Assembly (NCBI RefSeq): GCF_000282455.1
Contig: NZ_AKJG01000052.1
Location: forward strand, 1 to 37,766
From: Pseudomonas sp. GM74
Lineage (GTDB): Bacteria > Pseudomonadota > Gammaproteobacteria > Pseudomonadales > Pseudomonadaceae
Direction: 5' to 3'
DNA length: 37,766 bases
Every line of letters begins with the position of its first letter. The first letter of the stretch is position 1. The position numbers and the translations under genes are program-made. The notes under the pieces were generated by a model, which searched no databases, had not been told where the DNA came from, and worked only from the letters and a program-made list of their open reading frames with translations. This document shows, piece by piece, positions 1 through 9,280 of the stretch.

Positions 1-218
1 CCGGGATTAGTTGACCACTACACACACAGCCGTACGATTAATCACCAAGGGTGACTGCTCGTCTGTGTAATTGGCTAGCTTTCTACGTTGGGCGTTTCTT
101 AGGCACCTGCAGTAGAGCTTAGGGCCGCATGGAATGGCCCTCAATACAGACGGTGCTGGAATACATGTAGGAGGTTTAACTACTACTGAGATTGCGAGTA
201 AGAGTTTTCCTACCTCAC
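1..218. other. Left-edge intergenic DNA, no feature recognised
   Basis: This stretch lies downstream of nrdB, which is on the minus strand. I read both strands and found no convincing gene, RNA or repeat. The overlapping plus-strand open frame that begins here is antisense to nrdB and is a shadow. Confidence 0.4.
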
Positions 219-246
219 AAAAAAAACCCCGATCAGATCGGGGCTT
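219..246 (-). terminator. Rho-independent terminator of nrdB
   Basis: A GC-rich inverted repeat (CCCCGATC and its complement) is bordered on the plus strand by eight A residues. Read on the minus strand it is a hairpin followed by a T run, about 50 bases past the nrdB stop codon. This is a standard intrinsic terminator. Confidence 0.85.
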
Positions 247-298
247 TCAGATGTTCGATTTGTCGATTCAAGTCGTCAAATCACGGCTAGCTTGGGAA

Positions 299-1546
299 TT
301 AATCCCAGCTAAGCGCACCACCAGTTTGGTACTCAATTACACGAGTCTCAAAGAAGTTCTTCTCTTTCTTCAAGTCCATGATCTCGCTCATCCAAGGGAA
401 CGGGTTAGTCGTCCCTGGATACTCTTCCTTCAAACCAATCTGGCTCAAACGACGGTTAGCGATGAACTTCAGGTAGTCCTCCATCATCGCCGCATTCATG
501 CCCAATACCCCACGAGGCATGGTGTCACGAGCGTATTCAATCTCCAGCTGAGTGCCTTGCAGAATCATCTGCGAAGCTTCTTCCTTCATCTCGGCATCCC
601 ACAAATGCGGGTTTTCGATTTTGATCTGGTTGATCACGTCGATGCCGAAGTTCAGGTGCATGGATTCGTCGCGCAGGATGTATTGGAACTGCTCGGCGAC
701 GCCGGTCATTTTGTTGCGGCGGCCCATGGAGAGGATCTGGGTGAAGCCGCAGTAGAAGAAGATGCCTTCCAGGACGCAGTAGTAGGCGATCAGGTTGCGC
801 AGCAGTTCTTTGTCGGTTTCGACGGTGCCGGTTTCGAACTTCGGATCGGAGATCGAACGGGTGTACTTCAGGCCCCAGGTGGCTTTTTTCGCGACCGACG
901 GGATCTCGTGGTACATGTTGAAGATTTCGCCTTCATCCATGGCCAGCGATTCGATGCAGTACTGGTAGGCGTGGGTGTGGATCGCCTCTTCGAAGGCCTG
1001 GCGCAGGATGTACTGGCGGCATTCCGGGTTGGTGATCAGGCGGTACACGGCCAGGACCAGGTTGTTGGCAACCAGGGAGTCGGCGGTGGAGAAGAAGCCG
1101 AGGTTGCGCATCACGATGCGGCGCTCGTCGTCGGTCAGGCCTTCCGGGTTTTTCCAGAGGGCGATGTCGGCGGTCATGTTGACTTCTTGCGGCATCCAGT
1201 GGTTTGCGCAGCCGTCCAGGTACTTCTGCCAGGCCCAGTCGTACTTGAAGGGTACGAGTTGGTTGAGGTCGGCGCGGCAGTTGATCATGCGCTTTTCGTC
1301 AACGGCGACACGGGCGGAGGCGCCTTCGAGTTCGGCGAGGCCTTCGGCGACGTCGAGGGAATCCAGGGCAGCTTTGGCGCGGGCAACGGCGGCGGAGTCA
1401 GCGGCGGTCACGGCACGGGCTTCCAGGGCGGCGGCACCGCCGGCGCTGTCGAGACGGTCCATGTTGGCTTCGGTGGCGTGGCCAGCGTTGGCGCTCTTGA
1501 CTGCTACTTCCGTGTCTTCTTTGTCGAATTCGTCCCAGCTCAGCAT
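299..1546 (-). CDS. nrdB: Class Ia ribonucleoside-diphosphate reductase, beta subunit
   Basis: This 415-residue protein is the small, radical-carrying subunit of aerobic ribonucleotide reductase. It supplies the diiron-tyrosyl radical used by NrdA to make deoxyribonucleotides. Family metal-ligand motifs are visible: EEAIHTH followed by the tyrosine of HAYQY, the Glu of LEGIFFYCG, and [10 protein letters not shown]. The C-terminus (GGALSWD) is the flexible tail expected to dock on the alpha subunit. The first ~85 residues are alanine-rich and precede the core, and I recall the same extension in Pseudomonas NrdB. A good ribosome-binding site (AGGAGA) precedes the ATG. nrdA is not next to it upstream: the next minus-strand gene is a small secreted protein. 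Identity is secure from the ferritin-like core. Confidence 0.96.
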   Translation of the reverse strand: MLSWDEFDKEDTEVAVKSANAGHATEANMDRLDSAGGAAALEARAVTAADSAAVARAKAALDSLDVAEGLAELEGASARVAVDEKRMINCRADLNQLVPFKYDWAWQKYLDGCANHWMPQEVNMTADIALWKNPEGLTDDERRIVMRNLGFFSTADSLVANNLVLAVYRLITNPECRQYILRQAFEEAIHTHAYQYCIESLAMDEGEIFNMYHEIPSVAKKATWGLKYTRSISDPKFETGTVETDKELLRNLIAYYCVLEGIFFYCGFTQILSMGRRNKMTGVAEQFQYILRDESMHLNFGIDVINQIKIENPHLWDAEMKEEASQMILQGTQLEIEYARDTMPRGVLGMNAAMMEDYLKFIANRRLSQIGLKEEYPGTTNPFPWMSEIMDLKKEKNFFETRVIEYQTGGALSWD

Positions 1547-1799
1547 GACGTGTCGTCTCCTGCGTGAGGGCCAGTGTGCCCGTGTGAAATTGGATAGGTC
1601 GGTTTTTCACACGGCCTTACTGGCCGCGTTGGATCTAAAGGAATCGTTTTTTGCAGCAGCTATACGCAGGCATCAAACAGAATTTTGTACGGGGTTCCGA
1701 GAGCCACTGATGGGCGCAGCAAGCGGCAAGCGCCTGTGCGGGGCTTCAGACTGGCTTTTCATCCCTGTAAGGGGATATTGCAGGCCCGCTTAAGGCCGC

Positions 1800-1805
1800 A
1801 TTATA
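1800..1805 (-). promoter_or_regulatory. Candidate -10 box for nrdB
   Basis: A perfect TATAAT on the minus strand lies about 255 bases upstream of the nrdB start. No good -35 box is visible at 16-18 bases. It is placed suitably for nrdB transcription with a long leader. The 487-base gap between nrdB and the next gene holds otherwise only the NrdR-like box and AT-rich DNA. Confidence 0.4.
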
Positions 1806-1983
1806 GGGAAGTTTTGCGTGCTGTGGTGCGGCGAAATGGCTCACAGATCGGTCGACGGGGGCCGTTTTTCGGTCGGAGTGAGGGTTTACAGGGCTTTGAA
1901 CGATGTTGGCGGGGGAAGATTTTTTTTTCTGAATTTTTGCCCTGGATTATTTTTGTTCAAGAAATAACCAAAAAAGGCTTTTT

Positions 1984-1999
1984 TCACTACATCTTGTGT
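1984..1999 (-). promoter_or_regulatory. Candidate NrdR box
   Basis: On the minus strand this reads ACACAAGATGTAGTGA. It fits the published NrdR-box pattern (acaCwAtATaTwGtgt) at the conserved CAC, AT and GTG positions. NrdR is the ATP/dATP-sensing repressor of ribonucleotide reductase genes. The box lies ~440 bases upstream of nrdB, in an AT-rich stretch. A second, phased copy, common at other nrd promoters, was not seen. Confidence 0.5.
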
Positions 2000-2034
2000 T
2001 TCGGTGGGGTTTTATCAGGCTCCAGACACAACTA

Positions 2035-2054
2035 AGCCCGACCGAAGTCGGGCT
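2035..2054 (-). terminator. Hairpin downstream of the DGxDH-repeat gene
   Basis: A perfect 8-bp stem (AGCCCGAC with its complement) closes a CGAA/TTCG tetraloop about 20 bases after the stop codon of the minus-strand gene. The T run is short, so it may be a weak terminator or a 3' stabiliser. Confidence 0.6.
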
Positions 2055-2073
2055 GTGAAGTCACGCGGGTGGA

Positions 2074-2349
2074 TCAGCTCAGGCGACCTGCACCGACGTG
2101 GTCGGCACCATCGGCGGCGAGGCGGGCGGCACCGGTGTGGTCAGCGCCATCGGAAGCCAGTTTGCCGGCACCTACATGGTCAGCGCCATCGGCGGCAAAA
2201 GAGGCTGAACCGGTGTGGTCGTAACCGTCGGAAGCGACAGCCGCTTCAGTGGTGTAAGCGGCCGAGCCGGTGCGGTCGTAACCATCGGCGGCGAAGGTGT
2301 TGGCAGCCAGGACGGAGAGGGTCAGGGCGAGGATCAGTTGGGTTTTCAT
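2074..2349 (-). CDS. Small secreted protein with five DGxD(H/R)-type repeats
   Basis: The 91-residue product starts with a clear signal peptide (MKTQLILALTLSVLAANTFA, cleavage expected before ADG). The mature part is almost entirely five imperfect repeats of about 13-17 residues with the core DGxDHTGxxxxA (DGYDRTG, DGYDHTG, DGADHVG, DGADHTG, DGADHVG). The frame is open further upstream, but the signal peptide fixes the start at 2349. I do not recognise a named domain. The regular Asp/His spacing suggests metal or surface binding, but that is inference. A hairpin follows the gene, so it is probably monocistronic. Confidence 0.75.
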   Translation of the reverse strand: MKTQLILALTLSVLAANTFAADGYDRTGSAAYTTEAAVASDGYDHTGSASFAADGADHVGAGKLASDGADHTGAARLAADGADHVGAGRLS

Positions 2350-2445
2350 GGTCAGTGCTCCGGATTCGTGGGCGTTGTTTGTCTGGGTTGGATTTGATAC
2401 TACGCCGATTAATTCGATTAAAAAGCGCAAATAAATGCTTAAAAC

Positions 2446-2462
2446 AATCGATTTAATCGATT
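2446..2462. promoter_or_regulatory. AT-rich inverted repeat upstream of the DGxDH-repeat gene
   Basis: AATCGAT and ATCGATT flank a 3-base centre, giving a near-perfect 17-bp palindrome about 100 bases upstream of the start at 2349. A related motif (TTCGATTA) lies 30 bases nearer the gene. This could be an operator; no regulator is identified. Confidence 0.4.
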
Positions 2463-2536
2463 ATTAAGGTTCGGCGCTTCATCTGCCTGATCGTGGCGGG
2501 TGGGTCGAACCTTATTGGGGGAGGGTGAAGCAGGGG

Positions 2537-2800
2537 TCAGCCGTTAGAGCAACCGTTGCCCATCGCGCTGTAACGCAGGATATGCCGTTGGCCGTTGGAA
2601 TCTTCGTATTCCATTTTCATGGGGACAACTTCACAAACGTTCGGGGCTTCGCTCATGGAGATCACTTTGGCGATGTCCAGATTCATCGAGTAAGTGTATT
2701 CCTCAACGGGCGGTTGTTGCTGCGCGACATCAGTCGGAACCTCGCCGGCCATGGCGGTTACGCACACGCTGCCGAGGGCCAGAACTAATAAAGCTTTCAT
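2537..2800 (-). CDS. DUF2790 family secreted protein
   Basis: The 87-residue protein has an N-terminal signal peptide (MKALLVLALGSVCVTAMA, then GEVP). Its short C-terminal module carries YTYSMNLDIAKVIS, a CEVVPMKMEYEDSNG segment and a closing GNGCS. This is the pattern of DUF2790, a small periplasmic family largely confined to Pseudomonas and of unknown function. The two conserved cysteines (in NVCEVV and NGCSN) could form a disulfide. A ribosome-binding site (AAAGG) sits about 11 bases before the ATG. The neighbouring secreted-repeat gene is on the same strand 187 bases away and probably has its own promoter. Confidence 0.85.
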   Translation of the reverse strand: MKALLVLALGSVCVTAMAGEVPTDVAQQQPPVEEYTYSMNLDIAKVISMSEAPNVCEVVPMKMEYEDSNGQRHILRYSAMGNGCSNG

Positions 2801-2832
2801 TTAAAATTTACCTTTCTAAGGTCGAGTGGGTT

Positions 2833-2920
2833 CACGCAACCTTTTTGGGGTTGCGTGTGGAACTTCAGTACCAGAGTGTTTGATTAACTGCCTTCGTGGG
2901 GGCTGCAACTTGGTTAATCA
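2833..2920. promoter_or_regulatory. Leader hairpin and spaced inverted repeat upstream of the DUF2790 gene
   Basis: CACGCAACC (2833-2841) pairs perfectly with GGTTGCGTG (2849-2857). Further upstream, TGATTAAC (2881-2888) and GTTAATCA (2913-2920) form an 8-bp inverted repeat separated by 24 bases. The first may be an RNA hairpin in the 5' leader and the second an operator. Neither is assigned to a regulator. Confidence 0.4.
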
Positions 2921-3033
2921 GATTGCCTTGTTGGCGTGGCAGATTTTAGGGGCGGCGGATACGTTCATATAGAGGTGGTTTTGATAAACACCTTTGACAG
3001 ATCCTGTAACAATCCCCGAATAGCCTCTTCTTT

Positions 3034-3129
3034 TGTAGGAGCTTGCTCGCGATGAGCCAGAGAGCACCGCGGGGTGTCAGATTGGGCGCGTTATCGTTGA
3101 CGGCCATCGCGAGCGAGCTCGCTCCCACA
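3034..3129. repeat. REPIN (inverted pair of REP palindromes)
   Basis: A TGTAGGAGCTTGCTCGCGATG-like arm and the opposing CATCGCGAGCGAGCTCGCTCCCACA-type arm face each other across about 50 bases. This is the common Pseudomonas REP class in its usual arrangement. It lies between the DUF2790 gene and acsA, and the short open frame across it is not a gene. Confidence 0.85.
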
Positions 3130-3240
3130 GGTACGGCGGCGGTAGTGGGTTTGGCGGTTTTTCATGACAATTTGTAGGGGCTTGTTACTACCATCGTCGA
3201 ATGGTTCTATAGGCCCGGCCCCGCTAAAACGTGGTCATAC

Positions 3241-3248
3241 AAAAACAA
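3241..3248 (+). promoter_or_regulatory. Possible Hfq/Crc catabolite motif in the acsA leader
   Basis: AAAAACAA matches the AAnAAnAA catabolite-activity motif bound by Hfq with Crc in Pseudomonas mRNAs. It lies 22 bases before the acsA start, just upstream of the ribosome-binding site. Such short motifs also occur by chance. Confidence 0.4.
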
Positions 3249-3270
3249 CTATTCCACCGAGGTAAGAAAG

Positions 3271-5226
<1,956 letters not shown>

Positions 5227-5246
5227 GCGGCGGTTCTGAGTCATTG

Positions 5247-5283
5247 AAACCCTGTCAGGTGTTGAGCCTGGCGGGGTTTTTTT
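5247..5283 (+). terminator. Rho-independent terminator of acsA
   Basis: AACCCTGTCAGG and CCTGGCGGGGTT form a 12-bp stem with two G-T pairs and end in a run of seven or more T. It lies 20 bases past the acsA stop. Confidence 0.9.
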
Positions 5284-5312
5284 GTGCCTGTGTTTTTATG
5301 TTGGCTGGGCTG

Positions 5313-5413
5313 GCCTCTTCGCGGGCAAGCCCGCTCCCACAGGGATTTTCGGGGTTCATGCGATCTGTGACACAACTCCGAAACCTGTGGGAGCGGGCTT
5401 GCCCGCGATGGCG
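5313..5413. repeat. REP pair in divergent (tail-to-tail) orientation
   Basis: The first arm reads CGCGGGCAAGCCCGCTCCCA and the second TGGGAGCGGGCTTGCCCGCG. The order is therefore the reverse of the usual REPIN in this window. The arms are separated by about 45 bases and lie just after the acsA terminator. The rest of the gap up to aotJ (5414-5926) holds the ArgR-like site and no gene I can support. Confidence 0.8.
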
Positions 5414-5741
5414 ATCTGCTAGGCGCTACAGCAACATCTACCAATAAATATCGGTTTCCTCTGTCGGCATTTTCCCACTGTTACCCACGATCTTTCAGGT
5501 TACTGAATGTGTAACCGCATCGCGCCAATGCGGGGCATTGGGAAACGCCCAGGCCCATAGCAGGGGCTAAAAACCACGGATAAAAAATAAGACCCCACGC
5601 TACGCTTGCCGGATTAGAAGGGTTTGCCAATAATAGGCCCGCAATTTGCAATATAGATCGGTTCAATGTCTTTTGCTCTTGCATGATTTTGCAGGGCTGT
5701 CAACGTGCTAAGACGGCTTTCTCGGTGCTTCTGTAATTAGT

Positions 5742-5778
5742 TGTCGCATTGAAGAAATATCGGCCTCGGGCCTGTCGT
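5742..5778 (+). promoter_or_regulatory. ArgR-like operator upstream of aotJ
   Basis: TGTCGC followed by 8 bases and AA (5742-5757) matches the Pseudomonas ArgR half-site exactly. A degenerate copy (TGTCGT) follows 31 bases downstream at 5773. The site lies about 185 bases before the aotJ start, and ArgR is encoded at the end of this same cluster. In P. aeruginosa ArgR activates aot on arginine. Confidence 0.6.
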
Positions 5779-5926
5779 TAGAATGCCGATCACTCGCTCG
5801 TCGTTGCCCGTGTTGAATTTAAACACCGGCTTCCCAGGACGCAGCACTGCTTTGCGGTTCAACTCACTCGCATATTGGGCTGTCGCTCACTCTGCCGTTT
5901 TTGCCCTTTACCGATGGAGTCCCAAG

Positions 5927-6703
5927 ATGAAGAAACTCGTGCTGCTTGGCGCCCTGGCACTGTCCGTGCTGTCGCTGCCATCCTTCGCCGATGAAAAGCC
6001 TCTGAAAATTGGTATCGAAGCGGCTTACCCTCCGTTCGCTTCCAAAGCACCGGACGGCAGCATCGTTGGTTTCGACTACGACATCGGCAACGCCTTGTGC
6101 GAAGAGATGAAGGTCAAGTGCGTGTGGGTCGAGCAAGAGTTCGACGGCCTGATCCCGGCACTGAAAGTGCGCAAGATCGACGCGATCCTGTCGTCCATGT
6201 CGATCACTGAAGACCGCAAGAAGTCCGTGGACTTCACCAACAAGTACTACAACACCCCGGCTCGCCTGGTCATGAAGGCCGGCACCCAGGTCAGCGAAGG
6301 CCTGACCGAGCTCAAGGGCAAGAACATCGGCGTGCAGCGTGGTTCGATCCACGAGCGTTTCGCCCGCGAAGTCCTGGCCCCGCTGGGTGCCGAGATCAAG
6401 CCTTACGGCTCGCAGAACGAAATTTACCTCGACGTGGCCGCCGGCCGCCTCGACGGCACCGTGGCAGACGCTACGCTTCTGGATGACGGTTTCCTGAAAA
6501 CCGACGCCGGTAAAGGTTTCGCCTTCGTCGGCCCTGCGTTCACCGACGTCAAATACTTCGGCGACGGCGTAGGCATCGCGGTGCGCAAGGGTGACAAGGC
6601 TGAGCTGGACAAGCTCAACGCCGCCATCGCCGCCATTCGCGAGAACGGCAAGTACAAGCAAATCCAGGACAAGTACTTCGCCTTCGATATCTACGGCAAG
6701 TAA
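5927..6703 (+). CDS. aotJ: Arginine/ornithine ABC transporter, periplasmic binding protein
   Basis: The product is 258 residues with a signal peptide ([21 protein letters not shown], then DEKP). It belongs to the lysine/arginine/ornithine/histidine binding-protein family (ArgT/HisJ fold). Family features include [14 protein letters not shown] at the mature N-terminus, [11 protein letters not shown], and the [20 protein letters not shown] ligand-pocket segment. The frame is open 48 codons further upstream, but the GGAGT ribosome-binding site and the signal peptide fix the start at 5927. It is first in aotJ-Q-M-P and delivers arginine or ornithine to the AotQM permease. A hairpin separates it from aotQ, likely giving excess binding protein over permease. 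The ArgR-like box upstream predicts arginine induction. Confidence 0.95.
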   Translation: MKKLVLLGALALSVLSLPSFADEKPLKIGIEAAYPPFASKAPDGSIVGFDYDIGNALCEEMKVKCVWVEQEFDGLIPALKVRKIDAILSSMSITEDRKKSVDFTNKYYNTPARLVMKAGTQVSEGLTELKGKNIGVQRGSIHERFAREVLAPLGAEIKPYGSQNEIYLDVAAGRLDGTVADATLLDDGFLKTDAGKGFAFVGPAFTDVKYFGDGVGIAVRKGDKAELDKLNAAIAAIRENGKYKQIQDKYFAFDIYGK

Positions 6704-6724
6704 CACGTCCCTGCGACAAGTCCG

Positions 6725-6768
6725 AAATGGCGCAAGCAACAGGATCTCTGAGGTTTGCGCCATTTTTT
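6725..6768 (+). terminator. Partial terminator between aotJ and aotQ
   Basis: AAATGGCGCAA (6725-6735) and TTGCGCCATTT (6755-6765) form a perfect 11-bp stem with a 19-base loop followed by T residues. It lies between the binding-protein gene and the permease genes, where importer operons often carry leaky terminators. Confidence 0.75.
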
Positions 6769-6794
6769 CATCCCAACTTTCGAGGACCTGAATC

Positions 6795-7484
6795 ATGTTG
6801 AAAGGCTACGGGGCTGTCATCCTCGATGGCGCTTGGCTGACGCTTCAGCTCGCCTTGTCGTCCATGGCCATGGCCATTGTCCTGGGCCTGATCGGCGTGG
6901 CACTGCGTCTGTCGCCGGTGCGCTGGCTGGCCTGGCTGGGCGACCTGTATTCCACGGTGATCCGCGGTATTCCCGACCTGGTGCTGATCCTGCTGATTTT
7001 CTACGGCGGCCAGGACCTGCTCAACCGCGTCGCACCGCTGCTCGGCTTTGACGAGTACATCGACCTGAACCCGTTGGCCGCCGGTATCGGCACCCTGGGC
7101 TTCATCTTCGGTGCGTACCTGTCGGAAACCTTCCGGGGCGCGTTCATGGCGATCCCCAAAGGACAGGCCGAAGCCGGCATGGCCTACGGCATGAGCAGTT
7201 TCCAGGTGTTCTTCCGGGTGTTGGTGCCACAGATGATTCGCCTGGCGATTCCGGGTTTCACCAACAACTGGCTGGTATTGACCAAGGCGACTGCGCTGAT
7301 TTCGGTGGTGGGCCTGCAGGACATGATGTTCAAGGCCAAGCAGGCGGCCGATGCCACCCGCGAACCTTTCACGTTCTTCCTCGCAGTGGCGGCGATGTAC
7401 CTGGTGATCACCAGTGTGTCGTTGCTGGCATTGCGTCACCTTGAGAAGCGCTACTCGGTAGGCGTAAGGGCGGCTGAGCTATGA
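6795..7484 (+). CDS. aotQ: Arginine/ornithine ABC transporter permease AotQ
   Basis: This 229-residue inner-membrane protein is HisQ-like. Several hydrophobic segments are visible, for example WLTLQLALSSMAMAIVLGLIG at the N-terminus and FFLAVAAMYLVITSVSLLAL near the C-terminus. The EAA loop that contacts the ATPase is seen around AIPKGQAEAGMAYGMSSFQVFFRVLVPQ. It pairs with AotM to form the transmembrane channel. GAGGACCTG provides the ribosome-binding region. The gene overlaps aotM by four bases (ATGA), which points to translational coupling and equal expression. Confidence 0.94.
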   Translation: MLKGYGAVILDGAWLTLQLALSSMAMAIVLGLIGVALRLSPVRWLAWLGDLYSTVIRGIPDLVLILLIFYGGQDLLNRVAPLLGFDEYIDLNPLAAGIGTLGFIFGAYLSETFRGAFMAIPKGQAEAGMAYGMSSFQVFFRVLVPQMIRLAIPGFTNNWLVLTKATALISVVGLQDMMFKAKQAADATREPFTFFLAVAAMYLVITSVSLLALRHLEKRYSVGVRAAEL

Positions 7485-8179
7485 TCTTCGACTACAACGT
7501 CATTTGGGAGGCCTTGCCACTGTACTTCGGCGGCCTGGTGACCACCCTCAAACTGCTCGCGCTGTCGCTGTTCTTCGGCTTGTTGTGCGCATTGCCGCTG
7601 GGCCTGATGCGCGTCTCGAAGAACTCGGTGGTCAACATGTCCGCCTGGCTCTATACCTACGTGATCCGCGGCACACCGATGCTGGTGCAGCTGTTTTTGA
7701 TCTACTACGGTCTGGCGCAGTTCGAAGCGGTGCGTGAGAGCTTCCTCTGGCCGTGGTTGTCCAGCGCAACGTTCTGTGCATGCCTGGCGTTCGCGATCAA
7801 CACCAGTGCCTACACCGCCGAGATCATCGCCGGCAGCTTGCGCGCCACGCCGAACGGCGAGATTGAAGCGGCCAAGGCCATGGGCATGTCGCGCTTCAAG
7901 ATGTACAAGCGCATCCTGCTGCCGTCGGCCCTGCGCCGGGCACTGCCGCAATACAGCAACGAAGTGATCATGATGCTGCAGACCACCAGTCTGGCGTCCA
8001 TCGTGACCCTGATCGACATCACCGGTGCTGCGCGCACGGTCAACGCCCAGTTCTACCTGCCGTTCGAAGCCTACATCACGGCCGGCGTGTTCTACCTGTG
8101 CCTGACCTTCATCCTGGTGAAGCTGTTCAAGATGGCCGAGCGCCGCTGGCTGGGCTACCTGGCCCCGCGCAAGCACTGA
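7481..8179 (+). CDS. aotM: Arginine/ornithine ABC transporter permease AotM
   Basis: This 232-residue HisM-like permease is the partner of AotQ. The N-terminal membrane segment (TTLKLLALSLFFGLLCALPLG) and the RGTPMLVQLFLIYYG motif are characteristic. The EAA loop reads EIEAAKAMGMSRFKMYKRILLPSALRRALPQ. Its start overlaps the aotQ stop. In PAO1 I recall aotO lying between aotM and aotP. Here only 37 bases separate the aotM stop from the aotP start, so aotO is missing. Confidence 0.94.
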   Translation: MIFDYNVIWEALPLYFGGLVTTLKLLALSLFFGLLCALPLGLMRVSKNSVVNMSAWLYTYVIRGTPMLVQLFLIYYGLAQFEAVRESFLWPWLSSATFCACLAFAINTSAYTAEIIAGSLRATPNGEIEAAKAMGMSRFKMYKRILLPSALRRALPQYSNEVIMMLQTTSLASIVTLIDITGAARTVNAQFYLPFEAYITAGVFYLCLTFILVKLFKMAERRWLGYLAPRKH

Positions 8180-8216
8180 ATACCACTGACTGACTGTTTT
8201 TGTGAGAACCGACCGC

Positions 8217-8981
8217 ATGTACAAACTTGAAGTCCAAGACCTGCATAAACGCTATGGCAGTCACGAAGTGCTCAAGGGTGTGTCCCTGAAAGCGGCAGCC
8301 GGCGATGTGATCAGCATCATCGGCTCCAGTGGCTCCGGCAAAAGTACCTTCCTGCGCTGCATCAACCTGCTGGAGCAGCCGCACGCGGGCAAGATCCTGC
8401 TCAACAACGAAGAGTTGAAGCTGGTGGCGAACAAGGACGGCGCGTTGAAAGCCGCCGACCCGAAACAGCTGCAACGCATGCGTTCGCGCCTGTCGATGGT
8501 GTTCCAGCATTTCAACCTGTGGTCGCACATGACCGCGCTGGAAAACATCATGGAAGCGCCGGTGCACGTGCTCGGCGTGTCCAAGGCCGAAGCCCGTGAA
8601 AAGGCCGAGCACTACCTGAACAAGGTCGGCGTGGCCCATCGCAAAGACGCGTACCCGGGCCACATGTCCGGCGGCGAGCAGCAGCGCGTGGCGATTGCCC
8701 GTGCGCTGGCGATGGAACCTGAGGTGATGCTGTTCGACGAACCGACCTCGGCCCTCGACCCGGAATTGGTCGGCGACGTGCTGAAGGTCATGCAGGCCCT
8801 GGCCCAGGAAGGCCGGACCATGGTTGTGGTGACCCACGAAATGGGCTTCGCCCGTGAGGTGTCGAACCAGTTGGTGTTCCTGCACAAAGGTGTGGTCGAA
8901 GAAAGCGGCAACCCGCGTGAAGTGCTGGTGAACCCGCAATCCGAGCGTCTGCAGCAATTCCTGTCCGGCAGCTTGAAGTAA
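8217..8981 (+). CDS. aotP: Arginine/ornithine ABC transporter ATP-binding protein
   Basis: This 254-residue cytoplasmic ATPase (HisP-like) powers the importer. Motifs appear in order: Walker A GSSGSGKST, the Q-loop region VFQHFNLWSHMT, signature MSGGEQQRVAIARA, Walker B EVMLFDEPTSALDP, and the switch histidine in VVTHEM. An in-frame codon 15 bases upstream could also start translation, but MYKLEVQDLHKRYG is the family start. It is the last transporter gene before a 300-base gap carrying a nested palindromic repeat and then argR. Confidence 0.95.
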   Translation: MYKLEVQDLHKRYGSHEVLKGVSLKAAAGDVISIIGSSGSGKSTFLRCINLLEQPHAGKILLNNEELKLVANKDGALKAADPKQLQRMRSRLSMVFQHFNLWSHMTALENIMEAPVHVLGVSKAEAREKAEHYLNKVGVAHRKDAYPGHMSGGEQQRVAIARALAMEPEVMLFDEPTSALDPELVGDVLKVMQALAQEGRTMVVVTHEMGFAREVSNQLVFLHKGVVEESGNPREVLVNPQSERLQQFLSGSLK

Positions 8982-9046
8982 TCAGGACTGCCGTTGTGCA
9001 CCGGGATAGTGCATGCTTCGCAGTCTAAAGGCTGGCCCTGATCCCC

Positions 9047-9188
9047 TGTGGAGCGGGCTTGCCTGCCCCACCCTGTAGGAGCTGTCGAGTGAAACGAGGC
9101 TGCGATCTTTTGATCTGAAAAATCAAGATCAAAAGATCGCAGCCTTCGGCAGCTCCTACAGGGTGGGGGTGGCAAGCCCGCTCCCACA
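9047..9188. repeat. Nested REPIN: one palindromic element inside another
   Basis: The outer arms TGTGGAGCGGGCTTGCC (9047-9063) and GGCAAGCCCGCTCCCACA (9171-9188) belong to the common REP class; the left arm lacks one G. Inside are arms of a second class: an 18-bp perfect pair at 9067-9084 and 9150-9167 (core CCCTGTAGGAGCTG), and a 19-bp perfect pair at 9097-9115 and 9127-9145 (core GCTGCGATCTTTTGATC). The whole element fills most of the aotP-argR gap. Confidence 0.85.
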
Positions 9189-9280
9189 TTTGATCTTTGC
9201 CGGTTCTGAGATTTGCGTTCATTTACGGGCTAGCATTGGCCCATGCCTTCATCATTGTTCTCCGCTTCGGATTGCCCACC

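Noticed and set aside
134..1567. 477-codon plus-strand open frame opposite nrdB
   Set aside because: Antisense to a secure gene, crosses its terminator, and is low-complexity.
3034..3129. Regularly recurring palindromes as a CRISPR array
   Set aside because: The repeats are scattered singly between genes, form inverted pairs and have no spacer array; they are REP/REPIN elements.
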